Positions 9,293 to 18,147 of a DNA stretch of 64,000 nt are shown here, piece after piece; the first letter of the stretch is position 1; each line of letters opens with the position of its first letter. A program made the translations under genes and the position numbers. The DNA comes from Salegentibacter tibetensis (lineage in GTDB: Bacteria; Bacteroidota; Bacteroidia; Flavobacteriales; Flavobacteriaceae): contig NZ_JAIQZA010000014.1 in NCBI RefSeq assembly GCF_020164485.1, positions 35,577 to 99,576 on the forward strand, written 5' to 3'. The notes under the pieces are model-generated. The model made no database searches. It saw nothing but the letters and a program-made list of their open reading frames with translations, and was not told where the DNA came from.

Positions 9293-9322
9293 GGAGCGAT
9301 TAAGTTGATTAATCGCCCCTTT
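9293..9322. terminator. Bidirectional rho-independent terminator
   Basis: Stem GGAGCGATTAA (9293-9303) pairs with TTAATCGCCCC (9309-9319) with one mismatch and a 5-nt loop. It is followed by TTTTT on the plus strand and preceded by an A-rich run giving Ts on the minus strand. It lies just downstream of glyS and probably ends that transcript. Confidence 0.8.
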
Positions 9323-9345
9323 TTCAAATTAAAAAATCCTTCTAT

Positions 9346-10884
9346 TTATTTCTTCATCCAGGCTTTAAAATCTATTTCTTGCTGAACAAGTTCCTTAAGC
9401 TCTGTAATATCCACACGCTTTTGCTCCATAGTATCACGGTAACGTACGGTTACTTTTTTGTCGTCAAGCGAATCGTGATCTACGGTAATACAAAGCGGGG
9501 TCCCGGATGCATCCTGCCTTCGGTACCTGCGGCCTATCGCATCCTTCTCATCATATTGCACTCTGAAATCCCATTTTAATTCTTCTATAATTTCGTGGGC
9601 AAGCTCGGGTAAACCATCTTTCTTTACTAGCGGAAGTACTGCTGCTTTGGTTGGTGCTAAAATTGCCGGTAATTTCAATACCGTCCTGCTGGTGCCACCT
9701 TCCAGTTCCTCTTCTTTTAGGGAAGCTGAAAAAACCGCTAAAAACATACGGTCCAGACCAATTGAAGTTTCAATTACATAAGGCACGTAATTTTCTTTCA
9801 TTTCAGGATCGTAAAAACGCAATTTCTTACCTGAATGTTCTTCGTGTGCTTTAAGATCGAAATCTGTTCGAGAATGAATTCCTTCCAATTCTTTAAATCC
9901 GAAGGGGAAATTAAATTCTATATCAGTAGCCGCATTCGCATAATGCGCCATTTTTTCGTGATCGTGGAAACGATAATTTTCTTCGCCTAAACCTAAAGAA
10001 GCGTGCCATTTTTGACGGGTTTCTTTCCAGTGTTCAAACCATTTTAATTCTTCACCGGGACGAACAAAAAATTGCATTTCCATTTGCTCAAATTCCCGCT
10101 GACGAAAAATAAACTGTCTAGCTACAATTTCATTTCTAAAAGCTTTACCAATTTGGGCAATTCCAAAAGGAATTTTCATCCTCCCGGTTTTTTGCACATT
10201 TGAAAAGTTTACAAAAATTCCCTGTGCAGTTTCAGGTCGCAAATATAGATCTGTAGCAGATTCGGCTGAAGCTCCCAGTTTGGTGCCAAACATAAGGTTA
10301 AACTGTTTAACATTAGTCCAGTTTTTAGAGCCGGTTTCAGGGCAGGCGATTTCCAACTCTTCAATTAGCGCTTTTACATCGGCCAAATTTTCGTCAGTAA
10401 GAGATTTTGCAAGGCGTTCAAGAATTTCCTTTTCTTCCTTTTTATATCGAATTACCCTTGGGTTAGTCGTTACAAATTCTTCTTCATCAAACTTATCACC
10501 AAAACGTTTCCTTGCTTTTGCAATTTCCTTTTGTGCTTTTTGATTGATTTTTTCAGCATAATCTTCAACCAAAACATCGGCACGATAACGTTTTTTAGAA
10601 TCTTTATTATCAATTAAAGGATCGTTAAATGCATCTACGTGACCTGAAGCTTTCCAGGTGGTTGGGTGCATTAAAATTGCTGCATCCAAACCTACGATGT
10701 TTTGGTGCAGCTGCACCATACTTTTCCACCAGTATTCTTTGATGTTTTTCTTTAATTCGGCTCCATTTTGCCCGTAATCGTAAACAGCGCTAAGGCCGTC
10801 GTATATTTCACTTGATGCAAAAATATACCCATACTCTTTAGCATGGGATATTACATTTTTAAAAAAGTCTTCTTGTTTTGCCAT
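9346..10884 (-). CDS. glyS: Glycine--tRNA ligase (single-chain, class II)
   Basis: This enzyme charges tRNA-Gly. The 512-residue single-chain alpha2 form is the one used by Bacteroidota, not the bacterial alpha2beta2 type. Class II features in order are the GKDVFLN-free N-terminus with SSEIYDGLSAVYDYG, the motif 2 region (FRQREFEQMEMQFFVRPGEE), LYLRPETAQGIFVNF and motif 3 near TSIGLDRMFLAVFS. The C-terminal anticodon-binding domain follows (LPAILAPTKAAVLPLV..., ITVDHDSLDDKKVTVRYRDT). The start MAKQEDFFKNV lies only four bases after a -7-like box, so the mRNA may be leaderless. The gene has terminators on both sides and appears monocistronic. Confidence 0.96.
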   Translation of the reverse strand: MAKQEDFFKNVISHAKEYGYIFASSEIYDGLSAVYDYGQNGAELKKNIKEYWWKSMVQLHQNIVGLDAAILMHPTTWKASGHVDAFNDPLIDNKDSKKRYRADVLVEDYAEKINQKAQKEIAKARKRFGDKFDEEEFVTTNPRVIRYKKEEKEILERLAKSLTDENLADVKALIEELEIACPETGSKNWTNVKQFNLMFGTKLGASAESATDLYLRPETAQGIFVNFSNVQKTGRMKIPFGIAQIGKAFRNEIVARQFIFRQREFEQMEMQFFVRPGEELKWFEHWKETRQKWHASLGLGEENYRFHDHEKMAHYANAATDIEFNFPFGFKELEGIHSRTDFDLKAHEEHSGKKLRFYDPEMKENYVPYVIETSIGLDRMFLAVFSASLKEEELEGGTSRTVLKLPAILAPTKAAVLPLVKKDGLPELAHEIIEELKWDFRVQYDEKDAIGRRYRRQDASGTPLCITVDHDSLDDKKVTVRYRDTMEQKRVDITELKELVQQEIDFKAWMKK

Positions 10885-10888
10885 AGCG

Positions 10889-10896
10889 CAAAAATA
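10889..10896 (-). promoter_or_regulatory. -7 box of the glyS promoter
   Basis: On the minus strand the sequence reads TATTTTTG, matching the Bacteroidota TAnnTTTG -7 consensus, four bases before the glyS ATG. It overlaps the T-tract of the upstream gene's terminator. No convincing -33 box is seen. Confidence 0.5.
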
Positions 10897-10926
10897 AAAA
10901 AACCGCCCTGATAAACAGCAGGGCGG
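10895..10926 (-). terminator. Rho-independent terminator of the coiled-coil membrane protein gene
   Basis: CCGCCCTG (10903-10910) and CAGGGCGG (10919-10926) form a perfect 8-bp GC-rich stem. On the minus strand it is followed by TTTTTTTATTTTTG. It lies 22 nt after the stop of the gene at 10948. Confidence 0.9.
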
Positions 10927-10947
10927 CCTTTGAATTTTAGGTTTTAA

Positions 10948-11832
10948 TTATCTTAGGTTAAATGAGGCGGTTCCCAATAAAGTTGCATCAGCATAAACAT
11001 ACACTTTATAGGTGCCTTCCAGTAATTTATCTTCGTTGGTGTTGGCCAGCAAACACACATCTAATTCATTATTTTCATAGTACACTTTTGAAGCTGCACT
11101 ATAAACCATAGCACCACCTTCATGTTCCACCACAATTTCGTCACCTACCAATTCATTTTCAGGATTATAAACCTGCACATACATATCCCTTTCACCGGGA
11201 CCGGCAAGATCGTTGGCAGTAATTGTGAAGCATGTCCTTACCTGGTCTATTCTTCTGGTTCGGTCGTTTTCAACCAGCTTTCCACTATTTCTTACAATTA
11301 CGCCTTCCCCACGAAGGTTTGTGACCTTAAGTTGCGCAGCACGATCCACTTTATTAGAAAGATCCTGGTTTGTAGTTTTCAAAGAATCTGAAACTCTTGT
11401 TCTTTGTTCCAGAATTACATTAGTACTATCTAAAGTTTGAGACATCATTTGATTTTGGCGATTCAAACTATCTACCACTCTAAATAAACGATCCTTCTCA
11501 GATTTTAGATTGCTAATTTCCCGGCGATATCGAGAAATTAATACCAAATTGGCTTCATTGTCTTCAACTGAATCCAGCAAACGCTCAATTCTGTTTCTTG
11601 CATCCACCAGATTTTGATCCATCACCTGGTTTTCTTCAATAGCTTCATCATATTTGATGATCAAATCATTAAGTTCATCCTCTATCACCTCTTTTTCTTT
11701 GGTGAGGATGGCCTTATTTTCTTTCTCTTCGTTATAGAATTTAATTGTATAGATACCCAAGGCCAGGAGGGCCACAGCTAGAACACCCGTTAGGATTTTA
11801 AGCGCGTTGTTGTTTTTCTTTTCGGTCATCAT
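10948..11832 (-). CDS. Membrane-anchored coiled-coil protein of unknown function
   Basis: A 294-residue protein. A short cytoplasmic N-terminus (MMTEKKNNNALK) is followed by one membrane helix (ILTGVLAVALLALGIYTIKF, residues ~13-32), a coiled coil over residues ~35-160 (many heptads, e.g. IEDELNDLIIKYDEAIEENQ), and a C-terminal beta-rich domain of ~110 residues (TCFTITANDLAGPGERDMYV...). The C-terminal domain presumably lies in the periplasm. Similar proteins are common in Flavobacteriaceae without an assigned role, and I do not recognise a catalytic motif. It is divergent from comF. The start could be either of the two adjacent ATGs. Confidence 0.75.
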   Translation of the reverse strand: MMTEKKNNNALKILTGVLAVALLALGIYTIKFYNEEKENKAILTKEKEVIEDELNDLIIKYDEAIEENQVMDQNLVDARNRIERLLDSVEDNEANLVLISRYRREISNLKSEKDRLFRVVDSLNRQNQMMSQTLDSTNVILEQRTRVSDSLKTTNQDLSNKVDRAAQLKVTNLRGEGVIVRNSGKLVENDRTRRIDQVRTCFTITANDLAGPGERDMYVQVYNPENELVGDEIVVEHEGGAMVYSAASKVYYENNELDVCLLANTNEDKLLEGTYKVYVYADATLLGTASFNLR

Positions 11833-11892
11833 ATTATTAATTTGTTTTGTAAATTTAGAAGTTTCTTAAGATAAAGCGCAAGGACTTAACAT

Positions 11893-12573
11893 ATGTTTCA
11901 CGATTTAACAAATCTGTTCTATCCTAAAATATGCAATTGTTGCGACAGCTCGCTATTAAAGGCTGAAAAAGTGATTTGCACTTCCTGTTTACATAAACTT
12001 CCAACGACTAATTATCATCTTGATAACGAAAATGCGACTAAAAAAGTATTCGATGCCCGATTACGCCTAGAAAATGCTACTTCCTTACTCTACTTTAAAA
12101 AGAAAGGAATGGCTCAAAACCTTATCCATAACCTAAAATATAGGAAACAGCAAGAAATTGGGGTTTTTCTGGGAAAATGGCTAGGTGAAGAACTGGCTAC
12201 CCACCCCGCATTCAGAAAAATTGAATGCGTAATTCCAGTACCTCTTCATCGCAGAAAATTAAAACAAAGAGGTTTTAACCAGGTAACCGAATTTGGAAAA
12301 GAACTCGCAAAAAAATTAAACGCCCCATTTATTGAAGATGTACTGGTAAAAAAGTCGGCCTCACGCACTCAAACTTTTAAAAAACGTCTGGGGCGTTGGG
12401 GCAGTATAGACGAAAGTTTTATGGTAGAAAATCCCACAAAACTGGAAAACAAACATATCCTCCTGGTAGACGACCTTGTAACAACTGGTGCAACCCTGGA
12501 AGCTTGCGGCAATAAACTCCTGAAAATTAAAAACACCAAATTAAGTATTGCCACGATGGCAATTACAGATTGA
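11893..12573 (+). CDS. comF: ComF-family phosphoribosyltransferase-like protein
   Basis: A 226-residue protein of the ComF/GntX family, linked to DNA uptake in competent bacteria and found widely outside them. The N-terminus carries a four-cysteine zinc site (CNCC ... CTSC). The remainder is a type I phosphoribosyltransferase fold with IPVPLHRRKLKQRGFNQ and the PRPP-binding loop LLVDDLVTTGATLEAC near the end. It starts at an ATG 60 nt from the divergent membrane protein gene and is followed at 59 nt by the Ig-like lipoprotein gene. The biochemical activity of ComF remains uncertain. Confidence 0.9.
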   Translation: MFHDLTNLFYPKICNCCDSSLLKAEKVICTSCLHKLPTTNYHLDNENATKKVFDARLRLENATSLLYFKKKGMAQNLIHNLKYRKQQEIGVFLGKWLGEELATHPAFRKIECVIPVPLHRRKLKQRGFNQVTEFGKELAKKLNAPFIEDVLVKKSASRTQTFKKRLGRWGSIDESFMVENPTKLENKHILLVDDLVTTGATLEACGNKLLKIKNTKLSIATMAITD

Positions 12574-12631
12574 TACCCGCGTTAAAACCTAAAATAATTG
12601 TTTCTTTGTGTTTAGATTACATTATTTAATT

Positions 12632-14245
12632 ATGCTGAAACGAATTCCTGGAATTTTACTTGTCGCTGCCCTACTTCTACTTTGCGTGCAATGCGCGAAA
12701 AAAGGAATGCCACAAGGTGGCCCTGAAGATGAAGAGCCTCCAAAATTTATTAGGGCAAATCCTGAAAACTATAATACTAATTTCACTGCAGAAGAGATCA
12801 GGATATTTTTCGATGAATACGTAAAGTTAGAAGACGCCCGCCAGCAAATCGTGATTTCTCCACCCATAGATCCGCGACCTAATATTATCCCAATGGGTAC
12901 CGCCCGTAAAGATGTGCGTATACAAAACCTGGATTCCCTTCAGGAAAACACTACCTACACCATTAATTTCGGAAAAAGTATTGTAGACAACAACGAAGGT
13001 AACGCCCTACCTTATTTTAAATATGTATTTTCTACCGGCGATTACCTGGACTCCCTGAAAGTTCAAGGAACTATTAAGGATGCCAATCTAAAAGCTCCGG
13101 CCGAATTCATTTCTATATTTTTATATGAAGTAGATTCTACTTTTTCAGATTCCCTGGTTTATAAAGAAATTCCCAGATACATCACCTATACTTTAGACAG
13201 CAGCGTAAATTTTGAACTGGAAAACCTCAAAGAAGGCACCTACCAGATCCTTGCTATTGAAGACAAAAACGACAATTACCGTTTTGATCCTAAAAAAGAA
13301 AAAATAGGTTTTGTTGAAAATCATATCACCCTACCAACAGATTCTACTTACAACATCACTATTTTTAAGGAAGAGCTGGAGTTTGAAGCTAAAAGACCAA
13401 AATTGCTAAAAGGAAACCAGATCCTGTTTGGATATGAAGGCAAAAAAGGAGTGGATAGTGTGGAAATTGAATTATTGACCCCAAAACCGGAAGGCTTCCA
13501 ATCCAGAATAGTTAAAGACCGCAAAACCGACACCCTTTACTATTGGTATAACATTCGCCCCGAAAATGACAGTCTTTCTTTTGAAGTAATAAGCCCGAAA
13601 AGACGCGATACTTTATTCACTAAAATAGCCGAAGCTGCGCGGGATTCGCTTAAAATTACCTCAGATCCTTCAGGTTCTATAGAGTTTGCCCAAAATTACA
13701 GGCTGCAAGCCAATACCCCAATTGTAGATTTTGACCAGGATTTAATCAGTGTCCGGGATGGAGACTCTGTTTTGGTTCCGTTTAATTCAGAAGTAAGAAG
13801 ATTGGAAAACGAAATTGTGATCTCTTTTGATAAAGAGGAAAGTACAAAGTACCAGGTGATCACCTTACCCGGCGCGATAACAGACCTTTTTGGAAAGACC
13901 AACGATACGATTAGACACACCCTTAATACAAAATCTTACGCAGATTATGGGAGTATTATTTTAACGCTTCAAAATGTTAGTCGTTTTCCTGTTTTGGTAC
14001 AACTTACTAATGAAAAAGGCGAAGTTCAACACGAACAATATTCAACCAGTGATAATAATTTTCATTTTAGATTTCTAAAACCGGGAAAATTCCTAGTTAG
14101 GGTAATTTTTGATGATAATGAAAATCGAAAATGGGATACCGGGAATTATCTAAAAAGAATTCAGCCCGAAGAGATTCAGTATTATCGAGACACCATAGAC
14201 GTAAGATCCAACTGGGATATGCCAGAGACTTTTACTTTAGAGTAA
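12632..14245 (+). CDS. Lipoprotein with N-terminal Ig-like (Big_5) domain
   Basis: A 537-residue lipoprotein conserved in Flavobacteriaceae. The start at ATG 12632 gives MLKRIPGILLVAALLLLCVQC, a lipoprotein signal with the lipid-modified Cys at residue ~21. A Big_5/SbsA Ig-like domain follows (GGPEDEEPPKFIRANPENYN..., IRIFFDEYVKLEDARQQIVI, TTYTINFGKSIVDNNEGN). The rest is beta-rich, with carboxypeptidase-regulatory-like segments (LKEGTYQILAIEDKNDNYRF and, near the end, FLVRVIFDDNENRKWDTGNY). It probably has a structural envelope role. Its 3' end overlaps the convergent amidase gene by 14 bp. Confidence 0.82.
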   Translation: MLKRIPGILLVAALLLLCVQCAKKGMPQGGPEDEEPPKFIRANPENYNTNFTAEEIRIFFDEYVKLEDARQQIVISPPIDPRPNIIPMGTARKDVRIQNLDSLQENTTYTINFGKSIVDNNEGNALPYFKYVFSTGDYLDSLKVQGTIKDANLKAPAEFISIFLYEVDSTFSDSLVYKEIPRYITYTLDSSVNFELENLKEGTYQILAIEDKNDNYRFDPKKEKIGFVENHITLPTDSTYNITIFKEELEFEAKRPKLLKGNQILFGYEGKKGVDSVEIELLTPKPEGFQSRIVKDRKTDTLYYWYNIRPENDSLSFEVISPKRRDTLFTKIAEAARDSLKITSDPSGSIEFAQNYRLQANTPIVDFDQDLISVRDGDSVLVPFNSEVRRLENEIVISFDKEESTKYQVITLPGAITDLFGKTNDTIRHTLNTKSYADYGSIILTLQNVSRFPVLVQLTNEKGEVQHEQYSTSDNNFHFRFLKPGKFLVRVIFDDNENRKWDTGNYLKRIQPEEIQYYRDTIDVRSNWDMPETFTLE

Positions 14246-15011
14246 ATTGATCTCTATCCTGAAGAAATTTTAAATCACTTCGGGTTTCTTCCAAATGTTT
14301 TTTATCGAGCGCTATTTCTTCTGCAAAAGGTTCTTCGCGATCCAGTTCGGTTATATTTTCACCCAAACAATCATAGGCCGCGGTGTGGCCATTATATTTG
14401 TAGCCATCACCATCGTTTCCGGTTCGGTTTACGCCAATGCAGTAACTCATATTTTCTATGGCTCGGGCTTTTAAAAGCGCATCCCAGGCAGCAACCCTTT
14501 TGCTTGGCCAGTTGGCTACATAAATTAAAAGATCATATTCTACCGTATTCCTGGCAAAAACCGGAAAGCGAAGATCATAACAAATTAAGGGACATATCTT
14601 CCAGCCTTTGAATTCAACAATTAAGCGGTCTCTTCCGGCAGAATAAGTTTGATCTTCTTTAGCAAGAGTGAAAGTGTGTCGCTTATCATATGTTTTAAAA
14701 CTTCCGTCAGGAAAGACAAAGAAAAGCCTGTTATAAAATTTATCATTTTCAGTGATAATCACACTCCCGGTTACTGCGGCATCTTTCAATTTTGCCATTT
14801 CCCGCATCCATTGCAGCGTTAAACCATCGGTTTTTTCGGCTAATTTACTAGCGTTCATGCTAAAGCCGGTAGTGAACATTTCAGGGAGAATAATTAGATC
14901 TATATCTTCGGAAAGCGCCTTAATTTCTTTTGAAAAAAAACTGCGATTAGCCTGCGGATCTTCCCATTTTAAATTTGCCTGAAGCAATGCGGTGTTTAGT
15001 TTTTGTGCCAT
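14232..15011 (-). CDS. Carbon-nitrogen hydrolase (omega-amidase-like)
   Basis: A 259-residue nitrilase-superfamily hydrolase, closest in motif layout to omega-amidases of the YafV/Nit2 type, which hydrolyse alpha-keto-glutaramate or -succinamate. The Glu-Lys-Cys triad is visible: LIILPEMFTTGF (Glu), YDKRHTFTLA (Lys), CPLICYDLRFPVFAR (Cys). The chosen ATG gives MAQKLNTALLQANLKWED, which fits the family N-terminus; a further-upstream in-frame start adds five residues. It converges with and overlaps the Ig-like lipoprotein gene by 14 bp. The family is secure; the substrate is inferred. Confidence 0.88.
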   Translation of the reverse strand: MAQKLNTALLQANLKWEDPQANRSFFSKEIKALSEDIDLIILPEMFTTGFSMNASKLAEKTDGLTLQWMREMAKLKDAAVTGSVIITENDKFYNRLFFVFPDGSFKTYDKRHTFTLAKEDQTYSAGRDRLIVEFKGWKICPLICYDLRFPVFARNTVEYDLLIYVANWPSKRVAAWDALLKARAIENMSYCIGVNRTGNDGDGYKYNGHTAAYDCLGENITELDREEPFAEEIALDKKHLEETRSDLKFLQDRDQFTLK

Positions 15012-15112
15012 ACCCAAATTTACCAAATTTTAAATTCCTGCTGCTAAATCCTTGTTAAACAATTGTAGATAATTCTTATAATAGATAGTTTTAATCTGTA
15101 AACTAAACTATT

Positions 15113-15622
15113 ATGAACGTACAGACTTTGCTTAAAAGAGATTCTTATTCTAAAGCCACCGGGCGCGGTCTTTTAGCCGGAGTAATTGGTGGACTTGCCG
15201 GTACAGCGGTAAAAAGTCTTGTAGAACATTTTTTGACAGTGCGTAAAGTTGAGCAACGTTCTGCCCAAATTAAAATAGTAGACGATCTTTCAACTAAAAT
15301 CACCGGTTCGCCGATAAGTGTTGATAATGAAGAATTGGCCGAACAATTAGTGAATTTTCCTATTGGAGCCAGTGTGGGCGCCGCTTACGGGTTTGGGAAA
15401 AAGGATAATGACGAATTAAATATTAAAGACGGAATTATTCTGGGAGGTTCTACCTGGATCACCACTCACGAAACTTCCCTACCAATGATGGGCTTGGAGC
15501 CCAAACCCACAGATGTTCCCATAAGAATGCAAATGAATGAGCTTTTTGCTCACGTACTTTTCGGAATTACTACTGAAGTGGTTCGTAGTACGGTGCTCAA
15601 AAGACTGAACGAAAGAAATTAA
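15113..15622 (+). CDS. YagU/DUF1440-family membrane protein
   Basis: A 169-residue protein resembling the DUF1440 (YagU) inner-membrane family. Hydrophobic, glycine-rich segments at residues ~18-38 (GRGLLAGVIGGLAGTAVKSL) and ~85-100 (FPIGASVGAAYGFG) look membrane-associated, as does DGIILGGSTWITTHETSLPM. YagU has been linked to acid resistance in E. coli, but nothing here proves that role. Its stop codon overlaps the stop of the convergent helicase gene by 4 bp. Confidence 0.7.
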   Translation: MNVQTLLKRDSYSKATGRGLLAGVIGGLAGTAVKSLVEHFLTVRKVEQRSAQIKIVDDLSTKITGSPISVDNEELAEQLVNFPIGASVGAAYGFGKKDNDELNIKDGIILGGSTWITTHETSLPMMGLEPKPTDVPIRMQMNELFAHVLFGITTEVVRSTVLKRLNERN

Positions 15623-18093
15623 TTCTCCAGGCTTTTCAGCATTTTTCTAATCCTGTCTTCCAGTTTTTCTGAAGACAGTTTTTCCCGCAACCTGTCAGTA
15701 ATAATTGGGAATGAAAATGGAGTGGGTTTTTCGCAGTTTTTCCAAACGATTTTTTGATGGGAAATTCGCTCTAAGGCCAATCTTAAACGACCTTCTTCCA
15801 ATTGATGTTCAAAGGTTTCCCGAAAGGCCTGCAAGTACAATAAATTATCATCTTCATAATCTTTAAAAACGCTGAATAACAATTGTGAACTGCTTTGTAA
15901 ATGCTTGCTTTTAATCAGTTTATTTGGATAACCGGTAAAAACCAACCCTGCAATCACCGCGATATCTCTAAATTTTCTCCGGGCCATTTCGGTAGCATTT
16001 AAACTTTTATAAAGATCGTCCATCAAAAATTCTGCGGAAAATAAGTTGTTGTCCAACACCTGTTGCATATTGATCTTCTGGTCTGAAAGCAATTCGAACC
16101 CATAATCATTGAAGGCAATACTGAAAGAAATAGGCGAAAGCAAACTAATGCGATAGGCCAGCAAACTTCCTAAAGCTTCGTGTACAAAGCGCCCTTCAAA
16201 AGGATAGAAAATCGCGTGATAACCTTCGCGGGTTTTAAAAGTTTCAATCAAAAATTCATCTTTAGTCGGAATAATAGATTCTTTTTGCTGTCTTTGCAGA
16301 ATTGGCCGTAAAGCTTTTAATTCCGGCGACTTCTCGGCTGTGCCGAAAGAAACCGAAGCTGAAGCCGCATACATTTCTTCCCTAAGCAGCTCACTCATTT
16401 GCGCCGAAAAAGACATTCTGCCGCCCATCCAGCTGGGAACTTTCGAGGTTTTTTTCTTTGATTTTCGCACTAAAACCTGCATACTTTTAATCCTGACCAG
16501 TTCCAGGTTTCTTCCCGCAAAAGTAAAAACATCGCCCGGAGTAAGTTTAGAAATAAACCATTCTTCGATCGTGCCTATGTACCCGCCTTTTAAATATTTT
16601 ACGCCTAAAACAGCATCGCTCACAATAGTCCCAATTTGCAGTCGGTGGCGCATTGCAATCCCGCGATTATTCACTTTAAAACGCCCGTCTTCTTCAATTT
16701 CGATTTTCTTGTATTCGTCGTAAGCCTGCAAACTCTGGCTACCTTTCGTGACGAAATTCAAAATCCAAAGCCATTCATCTTCGGTCATTGCATTAAAACA
16801 AAATGTAGATTTAATTTCCGGCCAGATTTCCTTCGGAAAAAACCCGTTAGAAACCGCCAGGGTTGTGAGATATTGCACCAAAACATCAAAACTCAATAAA
16901 TACGGAATTCGGTCTTCAACCGCAGTTTTTTTAACTGCTTTTTGCAAAGCCGAAGCTTCAATAAGTTCTATGGCGTGGGTAGGTAAAAAATGGATTACAC
17001 TTTCCTTCCCAGGCTGGTGACCACTTCTTCCCGCCCGCTGTAAAAATCGCGCCACTCCTTTTGGCCCACCGATTTGAATAATAGTTTCCACAGGTGCAAA
17101 ATCTACTCCCAAATCAAGGCTGGAAGTACAAACCACGGCTTTTAAGGTTTCATTTCTAATAGCCTGCTCTACCCAAAGCCGGGTTTCTTTGTTGATGCTG
17201 CCGTGGTGCATCGCCACTTCCCCTGCGAATTCCGGATATTTATTCATCAGTTTTTGAAACCAAATTTCGCATTGCGAACGGGTATTTGTAAAAAGAAGTG
17301 TGGTCCTGGAATTGTTGATGATCGGCACCACCTCATCAATTAGATGTAAACCCAAATGCCCGCGCCAGGGAAACTTTTCCATTTTCTTCGGAATAATAGA
17401 TTTAACGCTGATCTTTTTCTTCAAATTTGCCCTTATCAAAACTGAATTCTGAAAGGCTTGAGATCCTGGACCGAGCAAAACCTCTCGTGCCTGCTCTAAA
17501 TTCCCAATCGTTGCGGAGATCCCCCAAATCCTTAAATCTTTTGAAACGGTTTTTAAACGTGACAAAGCCAGTTCCATTTGCACACCGCGCTTTGTCCCCA
17601 GCAATTCGTGCCATTCATCAACCACCACGGCACTTAGATTTTTAAAGGTTTGATCGTAATTCTTTGAAGAAAGCAACAATTGTAGACTCTCGGGCGTAGT
17701 GATCAGCAAATCGGGCATCGATTTTTTTTGAGCAGCACGTACTTTTTGTGGAGTATCCCCCGTGCGGATTCCCACAGTTAATCCGCTATCAATTTCATCG
17801 ACAAATCGTTGCGCGGCCTGTTCAATTTCTACAGAAAGTGCACGAAGTGGCGTAATCCAAATCGCTTTTAAGCCTTTTTTATGGGAAGTTTTATAATTGG
17901 GATTTTTCTTTAAATAATCCAAAACAATCGGGACCCAAAGCGCGTAGGTTTTCCCACTTCCCGTGGGCGCATTTAAAAGACCATTTTTCCCTTGCAAAAA
18001 AGCCGTCCAGGTTTGCTTCTGAAAAGCAAAAGGCTTCCAGCCCTGGTTGGAGAACCAGGTTTCGGCGATCTGGGTGAGTTGTTTTTTGTTCAT
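15619..18093 (-). CDS. Ligase-associated DNA damage response DExH helicase (Lhr-like)
   Basis: An 824-residue superfamily 2 DNA helicase of the Lhr-like group that travels with LigC-type ligases. Motifs in order are Walker A NAPTGSGKTYALW (~residue 38), VVVDEWHELLGTKRG (DExH), WGISATIGN, a TLLFTNTRSQCE helicase-C entry, STSLDLGVDF-like CTSSLDLGVDFAPV, and FLQRAGRSGHQPG (motif VI). The ~400-residue C-terminal half carries the Lhr WH/DUF4145-like extension. It is the last gene of the operon exonuclease-ligase-helicase. The frequent fourth partner, the PdeM nuclease, is not next to it here. Confidence 0.92.
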   Translation of the reverse strand: MNKKQLTQIAETWFSNQGWKPFAFQKQTWTAFLQGKNGLLNAPTGSGKTYALWVPIVLDYLKKNPNYKTSHKKGLKAIWITPLRALSVEIEQAAQRFVDEIDSGLTVGIRTGDTPQKVRAAQKKSMPDLLITTPESLQLLLSSKNYDQTFKNLSAVVVDEWHELLGTKRGVQMELALSRLKTVSKDLRIWGISATIGNLEQAREVLLGPGSQAFQNSVLIRANLKKKISVKSIIPKKMEKFPWRGHLGLHLIDEVVPIINNSRTTLLFTNTRSQCEIWFQKLMNKYPEFAGEVAMHHGSINKETRLWVEQAIRNETLKAVVCTSSLDLGVDFAPVETIIQIGGPKGVARFLQRAGRSGHQPGKESVIHFLPTHAIELIEASALQKAVKKTAVEDRIPYLLSFDVLVQYLTTLAVSNGFFPKEIWPEIKSTFCFNAMTEDEWLWILNFVTKGSQSLQAYDEYKKIEIEEDGRFKVNNRGIAMRHRLQIGTIVSDAVLGVKYLKGGYIGTIEEWFISKLTPGDVFTFAGRNLELVRIKSMQVLVRKSKKKTSKVPSWMGGRMSFSAQMSELLREEMYAASASVSFGTAEKSPELKALRPILQRQQKESIIPTKDEFLIETFKTREGYHAIFYPFEGRFVHEALGSLLAYRISLLSPISFSIAFNDYGFELLSDQKINMQQVLDNNLFSAEFLMDDLYKSLNATEMARRKFRDIAVIAGLVFTGYPNKLIKSKHLQSSSQLLFSVFKDYEDDNLLYLQAFRETFEHQLEEGRLRLALERISHQKIVWKNCEKPTPFSFPIITDRLREKLSSEKLEDRIRKMLKSLEN

Positions 18094-18103
18094 TCTTCAA
18101 AAG

Positions 18104-18132
18104 ATCTCACAGGTTTGCAAAACCTGTGAGAT
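18104..18132. repeat. Short perfect palindrome (CTCACAGGTTT type), copy 1
   Basis: ATCTCACAGGTTT (18104-18116) and AAACCTGTGAGAT (18120-18132) form a perfect 13-bp stem with a 3-nt loop. It lies between the ligase and helicase genes. A second copy with the same core is at 29780. It could attenuate transcription between the two genes, but no strong T-tract follows on the minus strand. Confidence 0.75.
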
Positions 18133-18147
18133 TTGTTTTTAATTAGT

